Source: Methylocystaceae bacterium
GTDB lineage: Bacteria; Pseudomonadota; Alphaproteobacteria; Rhizobiales; Beijerinckiaceae
NCBI GenBank assembly: GCA_003152255.1
Contig: PLZT01000659.1
Location: forward strand, 6,513-21,374
Length of the DNA stretch: 14,862 nucleotides
Direction: 5' to 3'
Translations under genes and position numbers: made by a program
The notes under the pieces: generated by a model
Told to the model about the DNA's origin: nothing
Databases searched by the model: none
The model's input: only the letters and a program-made list of their open reading frames with translations
Shown here: positions 8,510 through 14,862 of the stretch, one piece after another
How the letters are laid out: each line of letters opens with the position of its first letter
Numbering within the stretch: the first letter of the stretch is position 1

Positions 8510-8534
8510 TTCAACGCTCCATGAGCCAGGGCGA

Positions 8535-8542
8535 CAACGTTT
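8535..8542. repeat. Left target duplication of the IS66 element (8 bp, imperfect)
   Basis: CAACGTTT here and CAACGATT at 11058-11065 agree at seven of eight positions and directly abut the two IS ends. IS66 elements usually duplicate eight bases. Confidence 0.65.
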
Positions 8543-8567
8543 GTAACCGGTGCGACAGATGCACCAC
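8543..8567 (+). repeat. IS66 terminal inverted repeat (tnpC side)
   Basis: It begins GTAACCGGTGCGACAGAT and matches the reverse complement of 11033-11057 at about 20 of 25 positions. It stops directly before the tnpC stop codon (8568-8570). Confidence 0.8.
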
Positions 8568-10139
8568 TCATGCGGCGGCTTTTTGAACCTCGGCTTCGCG
8601 CGCGGCTTTCCAGTTCCATGCGAAGAGTTCATGAAGCTGGTTGCTCTTCGTGACGCCGGAGACAATGCGTTCGACGACATCCGTCAGCCATATCTCTGGA
8701 TCGACGTCGTTTAATTTCGCCGTGTTAAGTAGCGACGATATGATTGCCCATGTCTCGCCGCCGCCTGCGTCTCCGCAGAACAGACTATTCTTTTTTCCGA
8801 TTGCAATCGGACGGATCGAACGCTCGACAATGTTGGAGTCTGGCTCCAATCGTCCGTCTTCAAGGAAAAGCGTGAGGCCCGCCCAGTGGCCAAGCGTGTA
8901 ATCGATTGTTTCGCGCAACGGAGAGATTCTCGATATGCCGTCCTTCACCGCGACGAGCCGCGCGTGCAACGCTTCCATGATCGGCTTCGTTTCAGCTTGT
9001 CGCACGGCGCGGCGATTGTCGGCGCTGGTTCCCCGAACGCGCTTCTCGATGGCGTAGATCTCGGCCAGCCGCTCGATCACCTCCCGCGCGAACGGCGATT
9101 GCGTCGATTTGTGGATGGCGACAAACTTGCGCCGCGCGTGCGCGACACAAAACGCCAGGCGGATTTTGCCGTTCGTCGCCTTCCCCTTGCCGCCGGCTAA
9201 CGACTTGTAGGCGGCGTAGCCGTCGACTTGCAGCACGCCCGAGAAGCCGCGGAGCTGTTCGGCGATCTCCTTCTTGCCGCGTCCTTCCGCGAACACATAG
9301 ATGACCGCAGGCGGCGCGGGCCCCTTCCAGGCGCGATCGTCCGTCGCATGGGCCCAGAACTGGCAGGTTTTCGTTTGTTTGCGCCCGGGTTCGATGACTG
9401 GCATGGGCGTCTCGTCGCAGAACAGCCGGGGATAGGTGTGCATGTGGGCGAGTTGCAGGAGATAGAGACCCTTCAGCATCCACGCCAATTGCTTCATCCA
9501 GCGCGCCAGCGTCGAGCGATCGAGATCAACGCCGAGCCCGGCAAGGATTTGCATTTGCCGGTAGAGCGTCGATTGCCATCCGTATTTGGCGACGGCGATG
9601 TGGCAGACGAGCGCCGTCGTCACCATGCCGCCCTCGATCAATCGCGCGGGCGCTTTCGCCTGAATGACCTTTTCCTCGCAATTCCGGCAGGCGTATTTGG
9701 GACGGATCGTGCGCAGAACCCGCACTACCGCTGGAACCCGATCGAGCGCCTCGCTCGCCTCCTCGCCGATGCGATGCAGCTTGCCCGCGCAACAGGGACA
9801 GACGGTCGTGTCCGGTTCGATCGTCACCTCGTGGCGCGGCAGGTTCGCGGGCAAGGCTCCGATATTGCGTTTTGATTTTGCGCGTGGACGCCGCGCGCGC
9901 TCGTTCGTCGATGCCGCGTCGTCGTTGACGGGCGGCGGCGCAATGCTGGCGGCATCTTCCAGATCGAGGGGAAGTTGTTCGGCGAGGATGACGGACAACC
10001 GCTCCGACCGCGCGCCAAAAATAAGCCCTTTCAAATTGGCGATCATCGCGCGCAAAGACTCGTTTTCCGCGTCGAGCCCGAGCGCCAGTTCGGCCAGCAA
10101 GGCGAGGTCGGAGGGAAGGTTTTCAGGGCGAAGCGCCAT
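8568..10139 (-). CDS. tnpC: IS66-family transposase TnpC, 523 aa
   Basis: This is the DDE transposase of the IS66 element. A leucine-rich N-terminal helix (about 1-60) and a basic linker lead to a zinc-binding region with C114, C116/C117, C151 and C154. The catalytic core follows: D242 in FCDETPMPV, D306 in VDGYAAY and E439 in SNIVERSIRPIAIGKKNS, all in their usual context. The C-terminal part contains the GGGETWAIISSLL segment common to the family. Length is normal, with no frameshift. It starts 50 bases after tnpB ends and is the last gene of the element. Its TGA is 58 bases from the ATG of the 499-residue gene. Confidence 0.96.
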   Translation of the reverse strand: MALRPENLPSDLALLAELALGLDAENESLRAMIANLKGLIFGARSERLSVILAEQLPLDLEDAASIAPPPVNDDAASTNERARRPRAKSKRNIGALPANLPRHEVTIEPDTTVCPCCAGKLHRIGEEASEALDRVPAVVRVLRTIRPKYACRNCEEKVIQAKAPARLIEGGMVTTALVCHIAVAKYGWQSTLYRQMQILAGLGVDLDRSTLARWMKQLAWMLKGLYLLQLAHMHTYPRLFCDETPMPVIEPGRKQTKTCQFWAHATDDRAWKGPAPPAVIYVFAEGRGKKEIAEQLRGFSGVLQVDGYAAYKSLAGGKGKATNGKIRLAFCVAHARRKFVAIHKSTQSPFAREVIERLAEIYAIEKRVRGTSADNRRAVRQAETKPIMEALHARLVAVKDGISRISPLRETIDYTLGHWAGLTLFLEDGRLEPDSNIVERSIRPIAIGKKNSLFCGDAGGGETWAIISSLLNTAKLNDVDPEIWLTDVVERIVSGVTKSNQLHELFAWNWKAAREAEVQKAAA

Positions 10140-10189
10140 AAGCTCAAGCTAGCGCAAGATACTCTAAAATGCCAGTAAAATAAGGCGTT

Positions 10190-10543
10190 TCACGCAACAA
10201 TTGTCGGGCGCTTCACGACCTTTGGAACCACCCGCGACCATTCCGAAAGCCCCTCGACAAGCATGGCCAACTGCGTCGCGCTGACGCGCATGACGCCATC
10301 CTTGACGGGAGGCCAGGCGAAATGCCCTTCCTCGAGCCACTTCGTCGCCAGAATCATGCCCGTGCCGTCGAACATCAAAATCTTCAACCGATCGCGGCGC
10401 TTCGAGCGAAACACGAAAATATCGCCGCAATACGGATTGCCCAAACCCTCCGCGACCAAGGCGACGAGGCCATGCACGCCTCGCCTGAAATCGATTGGCT
10501 GCGTGGACACGAACACGCGCGTCTCCGAGGCGAACGAAATCAT
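10190..10543 (-). CDS. tnpB: IS66 accessory protein TnpB (Orf2), 117 aa
   Basis: This small accessory protein is needed for IS66 transposition; its exact role is not settled. The sequence shows the family hallmarks: RVFVSTQPIDFRRGVHGL near the start, GDIFVFRSKRRDRLKIL in the middle, then FDGTGMILATKWLEEG. Length is normal. The ATG overlaps the tnpA stop as ATGA, so the two are probably translationally coupled. Confidence 0.95.
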   Translation of the reverse strand: MISFASETRVFVSTQPIDFRRGVHGLVALVAEGLGNPYCGDIFVFRSKRRDRLKILMFDGTGMILATKWLEEGHFAWPPVKDGVMRVSATQLAMLVEGLSEWSRVVPKVVKRPTIVA

Positions 10544-10971
10544 CGCGCCGCACGCAACGCCGATATCACCGCATCAAGCGTGGCGCGGTCAACGCCCTTG
10601 GGAACCCGGATCGTCGCGCCGCCAATTTCGATTTTGATCGCGCCCGAAGTCGCCGGCCTCGAGACGGAAGCGGCGCTCTTTTCGCGATGCGTCGCGTCGC
10701 TTTCCACGAGCACCGTGGCGAACAGCTCGCGTTTCGTCGGGGGTGAGGCGGCCAACGCTCGCGCCTGTCGTCGCCAGATGTTCAGCAGGCCGCGACTCAC
10801 GCCATTGCGTCGCGCGACCTCCGAAATATTCGCCTTCGGTCGGAGGCTTTCACCAACGATCCGGTCCTTTTCCGCCGGCGTCCAATCCCGTCGGCGGCGG
10901 TGTCCGGTGATCACCTCGACCCGGCGATAAGTCCTGTCATCATGCATGGCATCAACCATGGCATTAGCCAT
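10540..10971 (-). CDS. tnpA: IS66 accessory protein TnpA (Orf1), 143 aa
   Basis: This is the helix-turn-helix accessory protein of IS66, thought to bind the element ends. The N-terminal half holds RRRRDWTPAEKDRIVGESL and ISEVARRNGVSRGLLNIWRR, a clear HTH of the IS3/IS66 type. The C-terminal half has the usual short strand region ending in DAVISALRAAR. I chose the ATG at 10971 because GGAG lies seven bases upstream. A GTG at 11022 would add 17 residues, and an internal ATG at 10947 (MHDDRTYRR) is where many homologues begin. Confidence 0.9.
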   Translation of the reverse strand: MANAMVDAMHDDRTYRRVEVITGHRRRRDWTPAEKDRIVGESLRPKANISEVARRNGVSRGLLNIWRRQARALAASPPTKRELFATVLVESDATHREKSAASVSRPATSGAIKIEIGGATIRVPKGVDRATLDAVISALRAAR

Positions 10972-11032
10972 CCGAGCACTCCGTTGAGTTTTTGATCTCG
11001 CGCGGGAGTGTCGCTCATCCACGACAAATTAC

Positions 11033-11057
11033 GAGGTGGGTCGGTCGCGCCGGTTAC
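11033..11057 (-). repeat. IS66 terminal inverted repeat (tnpA side)
   Basis: Read from outside inward on the minus strand it starts GTAACCGGCGCGACCGAC, matching the other end with a few mismatches. The duplication copy CAACGATT follows at 11058-11065. Confidence 0.8.
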
Positions 11058-11065
11058 CAACGATT
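11058..11065. repeat. Right target duplication of the IS66 element
   Basis: CAACGATT differs from the left copy at one position. The bases beyond it (CTGGCTC at 11071-11077) mirror GAGCCAG at 8523-8529 at equal distance, so the target was itself palindromic. Confidence 0.65.
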
Positions 11066-11140
11066 TTATTCTGGCTCCCTCATCAGGTGAGATTTTGGCA
11101 TGTAGCGGCGCGCATTAGAGTCGTCCGCACTGGGTCAAAA

Positions 11141-11270
11141 GCAGAGATGCTACTGGCCCAGTTCCCGTTCGCGACGCGCCTTCACCGATTAGCACGTTCC
11201 ACACGCGAGCTGTTGAAGACGCTGGCGCAAATCGCCGAGCCCGGAACGTCATGCTCTTCGGTGCGGAGTG
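11141..11270 (+). pseudogene. Degenerate fragment of a serine recombinase (resolvase/invertase)
   Basis: One frame reads ATRLHRLARSTRELLKTLAQ followed by IAEPG. This matches the resolvase segment that normally reads (V/T)xLDRLARSTRDLL..LxxIAExGA, located around residues 65-95 of these enzymes. The usual D is H here. The catalytic N-terminal serine region is absent upstream, and the expected C-terminal continuation (F-x-SL...DTTTPxGR) cannot be found in any frame after about 11255. It is therefore a short relic. It suggests that a transposon or site-specific recombination module once lay here. Confidence 0.5.
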
Positions 11271-11600
11271 AGCCGGAGCGACGACCAGCCCGTGATTCTG
11301 GACCGGCGCCTATTGCGCCGCCGTTCTTTTCGGGTTGGTGCCCGGACACCAGATCGCCAGCCTTGCCGTTTCACAATTTCTTGCGCGCGAACGCTGGACG
11401 AGATCGAGCCAAGGATTCCGTGGCGTTTTTTGCGGCGCGGCCCGCTCTTGTGCGGCCCGGTTTCGCGCGTGACGATCAGCTCGGTTTTGCCTTACGTCTT
11501 ATTTCTGGCGACGGGGGCGGATTGAAATTGCTTCGTCCAGCACCCGTGCTCAGCCCACTGGAAAAGCGATGACCCGTCTGCATGGCTCTTTTTCCTACGA
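11271..11600. other. Gene-less stretch between recombinase relic and ssb leader
   Basis: Open frames exist on both strands but give compositionally odd, unrecognised proteins. A short hairpin GGCGC-CTATT-GCGCC is visible at about 11304-11318. I see no gene that I can support. Confidence 0.45.
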
Positions 11601-11620
11601 TCGCCGGCCACGATAGAAAC

Positions 11621-11814
11621 CCGTCGCGGCAGCAATTTTCCCCTTGGCGCTACGCGTCAATTCCTCGCGAAAGACAAAATTGCCGCCGCTCGGGGTCCGC
11701 CGCTGCGCTTTGGCCTCGCGCCGCCTACGGCGCTTCGGTTCCATCGCGTCCTATGGCGCTCATAACGGAAAGCCATCGCAAACGGGGCATCGCCCCAATG
11801 ATGGAGCGCACAAG
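11621..11814 (+). promoter_or_regulatory. Structured leader of ssb, several hairpins; possible cis-acting RNA
   Basis: Four stems can be read by eye. A long one pairs GCGGCAGCAATTTT (11626-11639) with AAAATTGCCGCCGC (11676-11689), 13 of 14 pairs, around a 36-base loop. The others are GCGCCG-CCTA-CGGCGC (11718-11733), CCAT...ATGG (11741-11756) and GGGGC-ATC-GCCCC (11784-11796). The last ends seven bases before the ssb GGAG. No protein frame explains the region. It could be an RNA regulator of ssb, an operator region or a decayed mobile repeat. Confidence 0.45.
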
Positions 11815-12192
11815 ATGAAGAACTTCGCTGAATTTCAGATCCTCGGCCGCGTCGGCAAGATCAAGCAATTCGACGGCAAGGTGAACGTCACGGTTTGCGC
11901 GAATTATCCGACCAAGAAGGACGCCGAGACTCGCGAGAATCCGCACTGGAATGAGGTCTCGATCTTCTCGGAGGCGGTTCGCGACTACGCTACGAAATAT
12001 GTCAAGGCCGGCGACCTGGTTCTGGTCCGGGGCCGCATGAAGCAGAACAGTTTCGAGCGCGACGGCGAGAAGGTTTACACGGTCGATTTGGTCGCGGAGG
12101 ACTTCTCAATTCTCGCGTCGAAAAACCAGAAGGCGATTGAGGCTTCAGCGCAGCCCAAGCCCGCGAAGAAGCCCGCGCGCAGCCGGAAGTAA
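11815..12192 (+). CDS. ssb: Single-stranded DNA-binding protein, 125 aa
   Basis: The protein is a small OB-fold binder of single-stranded DNA, of the short kind found on plasmids and integrative elements. The N-terminus MKNFAEFQILGRVGKIKQF and the strand pattern NVTVCANYPTK...HWNEVSIFSEAV...YVKAGDLVLVRGRMKQNSF...KVYTVDLVAEDF follow the SSB fold, with the usual aromatic positions W and F. The tail is short, alanine/proline/lysine-rich and ends ARSRK. It lacks the acidic DDxPF tip that chromosomal SSBs use to recruit partners, which also points to a mobile-element version. The ATG at 11815 is chosen because GGAG stands eight bases before it; the frame remains open further upstream without a ribosome site. 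Confidence 0.92.
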   Translation: MKNFAEFQILGRVGKIKQFDGKVNVTVCANYPTKKDAETRENPHWNEVSIFSEAVRDYATKYVKAGDLVLVRGRMKQNSFERDGEKVYTVDLVAEDFSILASKNQKAIEASAQPKPAKKPARSRK

Positions 12193-12199
12193 CCCGAGC

Positions 12200-12221
12200 G
12201 GGGCGGCATCGAAGCCGCCCC
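12200..12221 (+). terminator. GC-rich hairpin after ssb
   Basis: GGGGCGGC-ATCGAA-GCCGCCCC is a perfect 8-bp stem, seven bases past the ssb stop. The T tail is only two bases. The stem is symmetric and lies between two convergent genes, so it may serve both. Confidence 0.6.
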
Positions 12222-12259
12222 TTCCCCAACCTCTCGCGACAGGATAGAGGCGCTCGCGC

Positions 12260-12541
12260 TCATTTGGCCGACTTTGCCGCAGGCGCGGCCTTGGTGGTTT
12301 TCTTGGCTTTCGCCGCCGGCTTCACCAATGGCTGCGCATCGAATTCGAAACTTCGCGCGCCGAGCGAGCCCTCGAAAATCATCCCGATCTCGCGTTTGTG
12401 CAAATGGAAGAGAACTTCCGTGTTCGCCACTCGCACCGTCAAGTTTGTTGCCGTGAGTTTCACAATCTCGGCATCCAGCGGCTCCTTTGGCCGCTCAATG
12501 TCGGTCAGCGAAATTCGTGGTTGAACGTCCGAGATCGTCAC
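12260..12541 (-). CDS. Hypothetical 93-aa protein with Lys/Ala-rich tail
   Basis: I do not recognise this family. Residues 1-70 look like a compact beta-rich domain (VTISDVQPRISLTDIERP... and VRVANTEVLFHLHKREIG). The last ~22 residues are a flexible tail of K, A, P and T, of the sort that contacts nucleic acid or marks a disordered end. There is no signal peptide or membrane segment. The GTG start at 12541 is supported by a strong GGAGGG about eight bases upstream. It converges with ssb across a shared hairpin. A nucleic-acid-related role is only a guess from the tail and the neighbour. Confidence 0.7.
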   Translation of the reverse strand: MTISDVQPRISLTDIERPKEPLDAEIVKLTATNLTVRVANTEVLFHLHKREIGMIFEGSLGARSFEFDAQPLVKPAAKAKKTTKAAPAAKSAK

Positions 12542-12573
12542 GGCCTGCCCTCCAAATGCGCGGTGGATTCACG

Positions 12574-12602
12574 AAAAAGCCCGACTGCGAGGGCCGGGTT
12601 TC
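12574..12602 (-). terminator. Likely terminator downstream of the acyltransferase gene
   Basis: On the minus strand AAACCCGG...CGGGC is followed by TTTTT: a short stem with one bulge and a loop of about 11 bases, then a T run. It stands 117 bases after the acyltransferase stop and before the 93-residue gene, which therefore probably has its own promoter. Confidence 0.5.
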
Positions 12603-12718
12603 GTTGATAGTACTCAGGGCGGGAATTACCATTCTCCGCGCCGCGCCGCATCAATGAACTTTTATGCCTTCATGGCGCCGCCGCGCCTGCCGCCGCTACC
12701 CGTGGCAGCGACAAGATA

Positions 12719-13777
12719 TTATGCGAACACCGTTTCCGACACCCACCGCGCGAAAGCCGCCGCCGGGCGCGTCACCCAGCGGTCGAGCCCCATGGTCGCG
12801 ATAGCGACAGCCGCGAGCGCCGCCATCATCGACACGGCGACCGGGGCCAAGCCATGAAGCGCGGCGTGGACGCCCCACAAAAGCGGCAGATGAACCAGAT
12901 AAGCCGAATAGGACAACTCACCGAGCTTGCGCGCGACACGCGCCCTGCCCCGCGCTTCCCGCTGTTCCCGCGTCGCTGCGGACGCCACGACCACCCCAAA
13001 GATCGCGGCTATCGCGACCAGCCCGAAGCCGGAGCCCCGGCCTGACAACACCCGCGCTAGGATCGAGGCGACCATCAGCCAATAGGTAGCAAGTCCCAAG
13101 GAGACGCGGGGAAGCTTGACGAGCCAAGCCGCGCGTTGCGCGAGCTGGCTCGTCAACATAACGCCGACGATCAAACCGTCGGGCCGGATCGCCCACCAGA
13201 ACTGGCCGGCAGGGCGAGAAGAAGCAGCGCCGAGCGCCAGGAGCGCCAGTCCGCCCAGCGTCAGCGCGCGCGGCGGCAGCAGAACCAGCAGCGGCGCCAG
13301 CGCGTAAAATTGCATTTCCAGAGCGAGCGACCAGAAATGCGAGGAGACCAGCGAATCCCCGCAAGACGTCACGCCCGCCCAGCAATTGCCCCAATGAAAG
13401 TCGGCGTAAAATCCGGCCGCCGCCGCCAGATCGCCGATCGACGCGCCATCCGAGCCGCTCGCACCTTGCAGGGCGGCTATCGCGGCCACCGTCGCCCAGG
13501 CCGGCAGCGCGATACGAATTGCGCGCCTGATCCAAAAAGCCGCCGCCCCGCACCAAAAGCTTTGTGGCGCCCGGGCGATCATGCGCGTGGCGTTCTCAAA
13601 GATCACGAAGCCGGAAATCACGAAAAACAGATCGACCCCGACGCCAAGCGCCGGCATCGCCAGCCCAAAGGCGATCGCGGAATCGTCGCGATAGACGAGC
13701 GCGACATGGGATAGGATCACGGCCGTAATCGCGAGGCCGCGCAACTCATCCAGGGCTATGAGCCGCCGCTCCGTCAC
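12719..13777 (-). CDS. Acyltransferase-3 family membrane protein (OafA/YrhL-like), 352 aa
   Basis: This integral membrane enzyme of the acyltransferase-3 family transfers acetyl or similar groups to sugars of surface polysaccharides, lipopolysaccharide or related glycans. The N-terminus LDELRGLAI...VILSHVAL holds the family's R13 and H24, followed by the second hallmark GVGVDLFFVISGFVIF. FWIRRAIRIALPAW and SHFWSLALEMQFYALAPLLV are the usual later motifs. About ten hydrophobic segments follow one another to the C-terminus. Length is normal for the single-domain form. The start is GTG at 13777 without a clear ribosome site, which is a weak point. It diverges from vapBC, whose operator begins 20 bases away. 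The substrate cannot be told from the sequence. Confidence 0.9.
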   Translation of the reverse strand: MTERRLIALDELRGLAITAVILSHVALVYRDDSAIAFGLAMPALGVGVDLFFVISGFVIFENATRMIARAPQSFWCGAAAFWIRRAIRIALPAWATVAAIAALQGASGSDGASIGDLAAAAGFYADFHWGNCWAGVTSCGDSLVSSHFWSLALEMQFYALAPLLVLLPPRALTLGGLALLALGAASSRPAGQFWWAIRPDGLIVGVMLTSQLAQRAAWLVKLPRVSLGLATYWLMVASILARVLSGRGSGFGLVAIAAIFGVVVASAATREQREARGRARVARKLGELSYSAYLVHLPLLWGVHAALHGLAPVAVSMMAALAAVAIATMGLDRWVTRPAAAFARWVSETVFA

Positions 13778-13797
13778 CGGCGGCCGCGAAGCGATTT

Positions 13798-13841
13798 GTA
13801 TTTACAAATATGCATTTACGCATATGCTCTATTGTAAATAC
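13798..13841 (+). promoter_or_regulatory. vapBC promoter and nested palindromic operator
   Basis: GTATTTACAA (13798-13807) and TTGTAAATAC (13832-13841) are perfect inverted repeats. Inside them ATATGC (13808-13813) and GCATAT (13820-13825) form a second palindrome. A promoter fits the same bases: TTTACA at 13801-13806, a 16-base spacer and TATGCT at 13823-13828. VapB-VapC complexes usually bind such palindromes to repress their own operon. The site is AT-rich in GC-rich surroundings. Confidence 0.75.
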
Positions 13842-13853
13842 GGAGCCATGTCC

Positions 13854-14093
13854 ATGCCGCTTAATATTCGCGACCCGCGCGCCGCAGAACTCGCCAAGGA
13901 GCTCGCCGCGCGCCGCAAAATCACCATGACCGCCGCGATCATCGAGGCGCTGCAGAACGAAATCAAGCACGAACGGAATAAAGTGCCGCTACGCGAACGG
14001 TTGGCGCGGCTCGCGCTCGCCACTCGCGCGCTCGCTGGTCGCAAGGGACGAGCCGTCCCTCGATCCGAGATCGACGATATGTGGAGCCGATAA
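13854..14093 (+). CDS. vapB: VapB-type antitoxin (Rv0623-like), 79 aa
   Basis: The protein is the antitoxin and DNA-binding partner of the PIN toxin that follows. MPLNIRDPRAAELAKELAAR is the typical start of the Rv0623/PSK-type VapB family, a ribbon-helix-helix DNA-binding part of about 45 residues. The C-terminal half, ending SEIDDMWSR, would wrap around the toxin. I chose the ATG at 13854 because GGAG stands eight bases before it and the length is then normal; an ATG six bases upstream is too close to that site. The stop TAA overlaps the toxin ATG by one base, so translation is coupled. It is controlled by the palindromic operator just upstream. Confidence 0.9.
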   Translation: MPLNIRDPRAAELAKELAARRKITMTAAIIEALQNEIKHERNKVPLRERLARLALATRALAGRKGRAVPRSEIDDMWSR

Positions 14094-14497
14094 TGTTCAT
14101 CGACACTTCTGCCGTCGTGTCGATTCTTATGGGCGAGCCGGCCGCCGACCGCCTCGCCGACGCTATCGCGGCCGCGAAACAGCGGCTCACGTCGCCCTTG
14201 GTCCGGTTTGAGGCCTGCATGGTTCTCTCGACCCGGCTCGACATCGCGCCGCCTCTCGCGGAAAAGCAGTTCGACGCATTTCTTGTCGAAGCCGGGGTGA
14301 CTGTCATTCCGATCACCGACAAGATCGGCGCAATGGCTGTCGCGGCGCTCGAGCAGTTCGGCAAGGGCCGAAGCAATAAGGCGAAACTCAGTCTCGCGGA
14401 CTGCATGTCCTACGCGTGCGCCAAAAGCTATCGCGCTCCCATCTTGTTTACGGGGCGGGATTTCGCGAAAACCGACCTCAAAATTGCGTTGGTCTGA
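14093..14497 (+). CDS. vapC: VapC-type PIN-domain ribonuclease toxin, 134 aa
   Basis: This is a PIN-domain endoribonuclease of the VapC family. Such toxins cut tRNA or rRNA when the antitoxin is lost. The four acidic residues of the metal site are present: D4 in MFIDTS, E40 in VRFEACMVL, D103 in LADCMSYA and D123 in TGRDFAKTDL. Length is normal and the gene is intact. GGAG lies six bases before the ATG at 14093, which overlaps the vapB stop. A GTG four codons earlier is in frame but less likely. The pair probably stabilises the mobile element that carries it; no solo copy or duplication was seen. Confidence 0.93.
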   Translation: MFIDTSAVVSILMGEPAADRLADAIAAAKQRLTSPLVRFEACMVLSTRLDIAPPLAEKQFDAFLVEAGVTVIPITDKIGAMAVAALEQFGKGRSNKAKLSLADCMSYACAKSYRAPILFTGRDFAKTDLKIALV

Positions 14498-14862
14498 TTA
14501 TCGCGAGCCTGTCCGGGGCAGACTCCAATCCCGTCGAAGCCTCGCGTCTAAAGCCGGCCGCGCGTCTTCGCTCTGGCGAGCGACGATCTTGCTCGCTGGT
14601 TTCGTTCCTCCGCTCGCGCGCGGCGCGACACCAGAGTTATTAAATTGTCGGGCGACGCCCTACCCTATTTCACAAGGCGCGCGCCGGAGCGGCGCACCAC
14701 ATAAAGGTGATCGTCCCAAGCCCCCAAGCCTATCGCCGTGCTCAAATGGTCAACCGCGCTGTGCGCGGCCCTTCACTTCGTTGCGGCCCTTTGGGTGACT
14801 CGCTTTCCGCGCGGCGATGACGCTGGAGCTGTCGAAACGAAGGATGTCTTTTAGAGTTTCGA
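14498..14862. other. 365-base end region without a supportable gene
   Basis: Frames here are short and do not resemble proteins. Several hairpins can be read, for example GCGAGC...GCTCGC (14576-14596) and GGGC-GAC-GCCC near 14651-14661. The style resembles the structured DNA before ssb, so this may be the leader of a gene beyond the window edge. Confidence 0.4.

Larger units (their letters stand above)
8543..11057 (-). mobile_element. Complete IS66-family element, 2515 bp
   Basis: The ends are imperfect inverted repeats beginning GTAACCGG; GTAA is typical of IS66. Three genes are read on the minus strand in the usual order tnpA, tnpB, tnpC, with a 4-base overlap between the first two. All are intact. 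The insertion lies 33 bases upstream of the ATG of the 499-residue gene and in the same direction, so element transcripts may run into that gene. Confidence 0.92.

Noticed and set aside
8510..8680. N-terminal extension of the 499-aa protein to 556 residues
   Set aside because: The extra residues run through the IS66 end and antisense-frame tnpC sequence. The ATG at 8509 has its own GGAG.
8523..11077. Longer IS66 ends starting at GAGCCAG
   Set aside because: The bases outside that boundary show no direct repeat, while the GTAACC boundary has a 7-of-8 duplication and the usual GTAA start.
11036..11572. 178-codon plus-strand frame as an intact gene
   Set aside because: It begins in the IS66 end and crosses the duplication. 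Only the short resolvase-like part is meaningful; the rest is low-quality frame.
1..14862. CRISPR array
   Set aside because: No evenly spaced direct repeats of 23-40 bases were seen on reading through the window.

Overview
The window reads as accessory DNA from a GC-rich alphaproteobacterium. The codon use, the IS66 element, the VapBC pair and the style of the ssb gene suggest Hyphomicrobiales; a methanotroph-like Methylocystaceae host is only a guess. No core housekeeping gene is present. The mixture of transposons, a tRNA 3' fragment, a recombinase remnant, a toxin-antitoxin pair and a plasmid-style ssb points to a genomic island, integrative element or plasmid.

Layout. A tRNA 3'-end-like piece (about 77-125) borders the island. 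Next, on the minus strand, is a 1650-residue STAND NTPase with an N-terminal PD-(D/E)XK nuclease domain (152-5104), resembling Avs/AVAST-type phage sensors. A 1.4 kb insertion sequence (5276-6688) with exact inverted repeats and a target duplication sits just upstream of it. Its transposase is split in a run of ten G. Further upstream on the same strand is an unrecognised 499-residue protein with a C-terminal PD-(D/E)XK motif (7010-8509). A complete 2.5 kb IS66 element (8543-11057, tnpA-tnpB-tnpC) has landed 33 bp before its start codon.

The right part is 11058-11814, holding a degenerate serine-recombinase remnant and a highly structured leader; ssb (11815-12192); a convergent small lysine/alanine-tailed protein (12260-12541); an acyltransferase-3 membrane protein (12719-13777, minus); and a divergent vapB-vapC operon (13854-14497) with a nested palindromic operator. 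The last 365 bases hold no gene that I can support.

How the parts may work together. The STAND nuclease and the 499-residue nuclease-like gene share a strand and would be neighbours if both IS elements were removed. They may be two parts of one defence locus, or two independent defence genes. Both were secondarily affected by transposons at their 5' sides: the STAND gene has lost whatever lay directly upstream, and the 499-residue gene now lies directly downstream of tnpC and could be read from it. The best candidate for a little-described system is this pair, plus whatever the 1.4 kb IS disrupted between them.
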